Source of the DNA: Microstegium vimineum
Lineage: Eukaryota; Streptophyta; Magnoliopsida; Poales; Poaceae
Length of the DNA: 64,000 nucleotides
Assembly (NCBI GenBank): GCA_022036555.1
Contig: CM039122.1
Span: 47,729,600-47,793,599 of the forward strand
Direction: 5' to 3'
The stretch's first letter is position 1. Every line of letters begins with the position of its first letter. The notes below the pieces were generated by a model. That model worked only from the letters and a program-made list of their open reading frames with translations. It did not search any database and was not told where the DNA came from. Shown here one piece after another: positions 59,531 through 64,000 of the stretch. Both the position numbers and the translations under genes were made by a program.

Positions 59531-59610
59531 ACTGATCTTCGGAGCTAGTAGATTTCTTAATCTTCGTCGGACTGATCTTCGGAGCTAGTAGATTTCTTAA
59601 TCTTCGTCGG
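59531..59610. repeat. two-copy perfect tandem duplication, 40-bp unit
   Basis: ACTGATCTTCGGAGCTAG... at 59531-59570 is repeated exactly at 59571-59610. Confidence 0.95.
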
Positions 59611-60958
59611 ATTATAGACACGCAGTTTTCAGACCTGGAATTCCGGCTTGTGGTCGTGCCTCACGTTTGCAAGGCCTCAATCATCACCATTCGTCAAGCG
59701 CGCTTCGGTGTAAAGATTCCCCTGTCCCTCCTAGCTGTACAATGGGGCCCTGGATAGCTTTGGAAAATCTGCACGATTCCAGACTCCTTGATTGGAAGGC
59801 AATCACACACTGATAACGTCTCCTGGCCTTTTCAATTCCTCCGAATTTTATAGGAGCATTATATATATATAGTACGGTGCCAAGTACCCTGGCTGTTCCT
59901 GTGTTGCAGGCAGCGGCAACGTTTTATTACCTCTCGTTGCAGTAGATTTTCATACATGCAGTACCAGTTGCAGCACCAGCACGATTCATGGGTGGTCCTT
60001 CGCTGGTTTTGGTCCATCAGGACTTTTGACTTTCACAATCGAAACGAGAAACACCATGCAGCGTATGGCTTGAATTAAAAAGAAAAAAGAAACATGCAGC
60101 ATTTGGATGGATGTGGATCATGGAGTATCCGGTATCAGGAATTCAGGATATGGGCTCCACTGGCAATGAAGATAAAATTTCAGAAACACGTACTGTACTG
60201 GCCTTAATTCTTTTTCAAAGTACCAGCGGATACCCAGGGATTCTCCATTCTCGGTAAAAAAGTTGCTGATGGCCAGTTCGCTTGGGGTGAATTGCACTGC
60301 AGTTTTCGTACCGGTGATGCTTCTGGACAAACCATACATACCACTAGATGAGTGTCTGTGCGTTGCTCCGGGACAAGCTTTGTACTAAAAATATATATTG
60401 CATGATAAGATAACAATACTGTAAAATTAAATACCAACGTTAAAGTGATATTTAATAAAAAATGAAAGTTCGTGAAATTAACAGTCACGAAAAACATAGT
60501 TTCATAGTCTTACAAACCCGCGTAATGGACCATACAACTGCATCCGTTTGCTAGGTATTACCAAAGTATGACCTTCCTAGAGGACGCGGTCCTATTTTTT
60601 TTTCCTTAACAAATGCGGAGTTAACATCCTTGTTCCTTGACCAAAGCATAAATCTCCTAAAGAAACTAAAATCCAAGACATAGATATTAGGAAAAAAGTC
60701 ACCACAACTCACCTATCCATTAGGGTAACAATATATATGAATTATCAAGGTGCCAATCTGTATATGCTATCATCCTTGTTTGAACGTATAGCTAATGAAC
60801 CGAACCAATGCTAATCTAGTTGATGAAATATGGGGCAAAAGTTCAAAATCCATAACAAGATATGATTATCTTGCAAACCAATGAGTTCATATGTTCAAAA
60901 ACATTTTTGGAACTCATAAAACAGAAGGAATACACAGATCCGGTTACTGTAGAGTTAA
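59611..60958. other. intergenic, no gene seen
   Basis: A minus-strand frame at 60118-60339 (YGLSRSITGTKTAVQF...) has an ordinary amino-acid mix and might be a gene fragment, but no family was recognised. Confidence 0.4.
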
Positions 60959-61666
60959 GGGGTTGTTTAGTAGGGCTCCGGCTCCTTAAAAACAGCTCTA
61001 GCTCTGACTTCTTTGAAAGAGTGACTTTTCTGAAGGAGATGAAGTTGTTTTAAAAAACATTTGACAAAACAACTTCTCTTGGAGATATAAAACTGAGAAA
61101 TATCTGAAATGCTTTCTTTCTTTCCTTTTTTCCCTCCATCTCTATATTTTCCTCACTTTATTATGCTTCTTGTTTCTTTTCAACCGACGTCATCTCTATT
61201 TTCTATCTCTGCGTATCTCTTCTCCACACGTGAGTTCTTATCCTCTGTCGACGTGAGTCTTTCTTCATTTGTCCGTCTTCTCGCCATTGGAAGCTTTGCG
61301 CCACAGCAGCATCACCACGCTGCAGTTCGGCGGCCCGAACTCCGTGCGTTGTCTCTGGCGACCGCGCAACCCATCGCCCGGACGTCTTCGACGACCATGG
61401 CCGCGTGCCTCGGGCAGGCACCACGTTCGTCTTCCCCACGAGCGTCCTCGCGGCCTCGCCGACGCGGGGCAAATTCACCTAGGGCCCCACGATCTAAGGA
61501 CGGAGCCGGGGGAAGCCACATTTTTCGGCTTCACTCGATGCCGGACGACTGTGATAGCATGTTTTCCGGAGATTCACCCGAGAAGCCGTTCCTTCTTCAC
61601 CTGTTTGGTAGATCGACGAGTAAAACAGCTCATGGAGCCGTTCCAGAATCTGTAACAAACGCACCC
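60959..61666. mobile_element. Tourist-like (PIF/Harbinger) non-autonomous element, 708 bp
   Basis: The left end GGGGTTGTTTAGTAGGGCTC and the right end with TGTAACAAACGCACCC are inverted relatives, and TAA flanks both sides (60956-60958, 61667-61669). The interior has a GC-rich block with chance frames and no transposase. Confidence 0.75.
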
Positions 61667-61673
61667 TAAGCTA

Positions 61674-62246
61674 GGGTCCGTTTAGTAGAGCTCCGGATTC
61701 TAACAAACAGCTCCAGTTCCGGCTCTTACTAAGGAGCAGATTCTCTTACAGAGTTGAAATTATTTGTGTAGACCGATTGGCAAAATAACTTCATTGAGTA
61801 GACAAAACCATAAAAAGTCTATAATATCCTTACTTTTTTCTTCTTTTTTTTTAACTTAATATTATGTATTTCCATCCGTCCAGCCAACACGGCGTGACCC
61901 ATTCTCCTCCACTCCCCCATATTCTTTTCTCTCTCCTTATTCTTTCCCCAACCTCACGCCGCACAAAATCTACCGGGAGATTCAGCGCTTCGGCACTCCG
62001 ACGCCTAGCGGCCGCGCACGCGCAACCCCGGCCAGCAACTGCACCCGGCAACACCGCTCCTGGCGACCGTGCACTCCGAGCTCCGACGAGCCACGCTCGG
62101 ACCTCGCCCCGCCGACTGCACAACCGCACCCGACAACGCCGCCGCTCCCGGCGACCGCGTACTGCGAGCTCCGACGAGCCACCCTCGGACCCCGCCTGCA
62201 CGCCAAACAGCTCTAGGAGCCGGCTCATAATCCATACCAAACAGCC
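61674..62246. mobile_element. second element with the same type of ends
   Basis: The left end GGGTCCGTTTAGTAGAGCTC resembles the element at 60959; the right end reads, inverted, GGGGCTGTTTGGTATGGATT with GAGCCGGCTCC inside. Target duplication unclear. It lies only 7 bp from the first element. Confidence 0.6.
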
Positions 62247-63740
62247 CCTGTGCCTCTTCGCCTTCTTCCGATGTGTGCAGGGGAGGGAGGAGCTCGCAGA
62301 GCCGACTCCCGGAGCGCGCGGGAGGAGGCTCGCCGCAGGCTGCACGTCGGGGAGGGGCTCGTGAGCGCCATCACGCGGGGGAGGGGGCTCGCCGCGGGCT
62401 GCGCGTGGGGGAGCGGGCTCGCCGGCCACCGCGCGCGGGGGAGACGACTCGCCGCGGGCTGCGCGGTGGGAAGAGGCGGGCGTTGGGGGCGATGTGGGAG
62501 GGGTGGGGCGTGTGCAAGTGCGGAGTGTTTTTTTTCCTGGCGGGGCGGGATGCGGAGCGGACGTCGCACGCCCGGTGGACGATGACCTTCTATATTTTTT
62601 ATTTGTAGAGATAGAGATAGACCGGATGATGATAAAAGCAAGGAGGGTTAGGTTCACGTTCCATCACTCATCCAACGCAACGAATGAAATCATGCGCTAT
62701 CAGCACATGCTAAAAGCAATGACAGGGACAGTAAATTCTGTGCCGTAACTCCGTAAGCTGCATGCTTCAGTAGTGCTGTGGCCCCGTTTAAAGCCGATCG
62801 TATTCAGATCATATGCAGCACGGCACTGGAACAGTGAACAGATGGAGACACATACACCAAAAAAAAAATGATAACAAAAGGTAGAGGACAGCGTTGCTCG
62901 CACGGTAAGGTCCGCGCGCCCGTTGCTGTCCTGCATGCGTGTCTGTGGACGTGTGGCTTTGGATCACTGCGCTCTGGGCTGCCTTTGGCTTCGGATCCCC
63001 GACACAGGCAAGGGAATCGCTTCGAAGTGAGGAAAAGGCTCTGCCTCAGCCATAAGGGAAAGATGAGCGCAACAAAAGAATATTGCAAGCAAGTACTTGT
63101 TCCGTTCTCTCTTGGTAAAATATACTGTATGGATGCATCCAACTAAAATCTATATAACTACCTAAAATTTCAAAGCTACACTTTAGCTATAGTATATGAA
63201 AACTCTGGCTAATAGATTTAATTAGCTTAGCTAAATTTATCTAGGTTGAAATAGCTAAATTCAATCAAATTTTAGTTGGTCTTTTAGGTAGACCGTTTGG
63301 ATGTCTAACAATTTAGTCCGCTAAAATTTAGTTAGGGCATCAGACATTTCTTTTGACCATTATTGCACCAAATCGGATTGGTTAAAAAAGGATCCAACTC
63401 CATGCCTTCTGTAGTTCTGTTACATTTATTTCCTCGTTTCAAAGCTTCTCGCTAGAAACCCCAAAACAAAAATACTTGTACCAAATTGGATAAGCCTGGA
63501 AATAATGCAGGAGAAAACGGAATCTAAACCAACTGCCCGTGGGCCCCGTCCCCCACTCCCCTGCTCGCCACCTTCTCTTCCGTTCCAGAAGCACCTCCTC
63601 CCCCTCATCAGTCACCACCCATCAGTGTCCTTCCATCCTCCAGAAAGAAAAAAAAACAAGAACAGCGTCTGTCTCCTCCTTGCTCACTCTCCTCACTAGC
63701 TAGCTGACCTGCTCCGGAGCTCCCTCTGCTCTGCCTGCCT
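62247..63740. other. intergenic region before the PIP1 gene
   Basis: The GC-rich part at 62270-62580 has open frames on both strands without domains. The AT-rich part at 63140-63350 has paired TTTAG/CTAAA words that may be a decayed MITE. No gene seen. Confidence 0.45.
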
Positions 63741-63741
63741 T

Positions 63742-63860
63742 TATAATCCCCCAAGCCACAAAGCCACACCACCTCAGTCACAGACACACACCACCGCTGC
63801 TTCAAGAACCCACCGAGCCCAAGCGCGCACGCAAGGCAGGAGAGAATCAAAGGAGCGGAA
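63742..63860 (+). promoter_or_regulatory. PIP1 core promoter and 5' UTR
   Basis: TATAAT at 63742-63747 is about 119 bp before the ATG, followed by a CA/CC-rich leader (CACACCACCTCAGTCACAGA), typical of highly expressed plant genes. CT-rich sequence lies just upstream. The start of transcription, near 63775, is inferred. Confidence 0.55.
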
Positions 63861-64000
63861 ATGGAGGGGAAAGAGGAGGACGTGCGCCTGGGCGCCAACA
63901 AGTACTCGGAGCGGCAGCCCATCGGGACGGCGGCGCAGGGCGCCGGGGACGACAAGGACTACAAGGAGCCCCCGCCGGCGCCGCTGTTCGAGCCCGGGGA
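63861..64000 (+). CDS. PIP1: PIP1-type plasma membrane aquaporin, N-terminal part (cut by window edge)
   Basis: The frame from ATG 63861 gives MEGKEEDVRLGANKYSERQP, then IGTAAQGAGDDKDYKEPPPA and PLFEPGE, running off the window. This is the long cytosolic N-terminus of the PIP1 subgroup in grasses (PIP2 proteins have a shorter, different start). The family forms tetrameric water channels of the plasma membrane with six membrane helices and two NPA loops, all beyond the window. Whether it is PIP1;1, 1;2 or another cannot be told from this part. Confidence 0.95.
   Translation, partial: MEGKEEDVRLGANKYSERQPIGTAAQGAGDDKDYKEPPPAPLFEPG

Overview
The window is nuclear DNA of a grass (Poaceae, probably a panicoid such as an Andropogoneae species). 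The grounds are spliced genes with GC-rich exons, dense grass-type transposons (Tourist, Stowaway and hAT MITEs, a SIRE/Maximus-type Ty1-copia element, a CACTA element, Helitrons) and a PIP1 aquaporin N-terminus of the type found in grasses. A 100-N scaffold gap at 35542-35641 shows a draft assembly. No CRISPR, operon or bacterial feature is present.

Layout. (1) 755-4037, minus: a complete nine-exon SPT2-like chromatin protein gene with a GC-rich, TATA-containing promoter. (2) 6327-9320, minus: a three-exon gene for an unrecognised Pro/Ala-rich protein. Its first two exons and upstream DNA were copied in direct orientation to 21311-22906, where they decayed. A 10.2-kb Ty1-copia element (9944-20137, minus) later split the original copy, and the duplicate keeps the empty site. 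(3) 22928-27300: a Helitron, a LINE 3' remnant and AT-rich DNA. (4) 27624-28680, plus: a small C2-domain protein gene. (5) 30259-34600: a 2.6-kb non-autonomous LTR element with an unrecognised ORF, then a CACTA element whose end and flank are tandemly duplicated. (6) 35642-35952, plus: the C-terminal end of a subtilase, cut by the gap. (7) 37292-42800: hAT, Helitron and Stowaway pieces and a 2.25-kb solo LTR. (8) 43577-55799, plus: two tandem genes for plant U-box proteins with USP-like, coiled-coil, kinase and U-box regions. (9) 59189-62246: MITEs and larger non-autonomous elements. (10) 63861-64000, plus: the start of a PIP1 aquaporin gene, cut by the window edge.

The genes do not form a pathway; they are ordinary neighbours on a plant chromosome. 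The two U-box genes are the one functional group. The upstream copy keeps the kinase motifs but carries two one-base frameshifts. The downstream copy is intact, has lost key kinase residues (the DFG aspartate and the glycine loop), and has a longer, exon-rich coiled-coil region. The clearest evolutionary record is the duplication at 8346-22906, where each copy serves as the empty-site control for transposons in the other.

Exon models were built by hand from reading frame, GT/GC-AG borders and phase agreement. No alignment or expression data were available.
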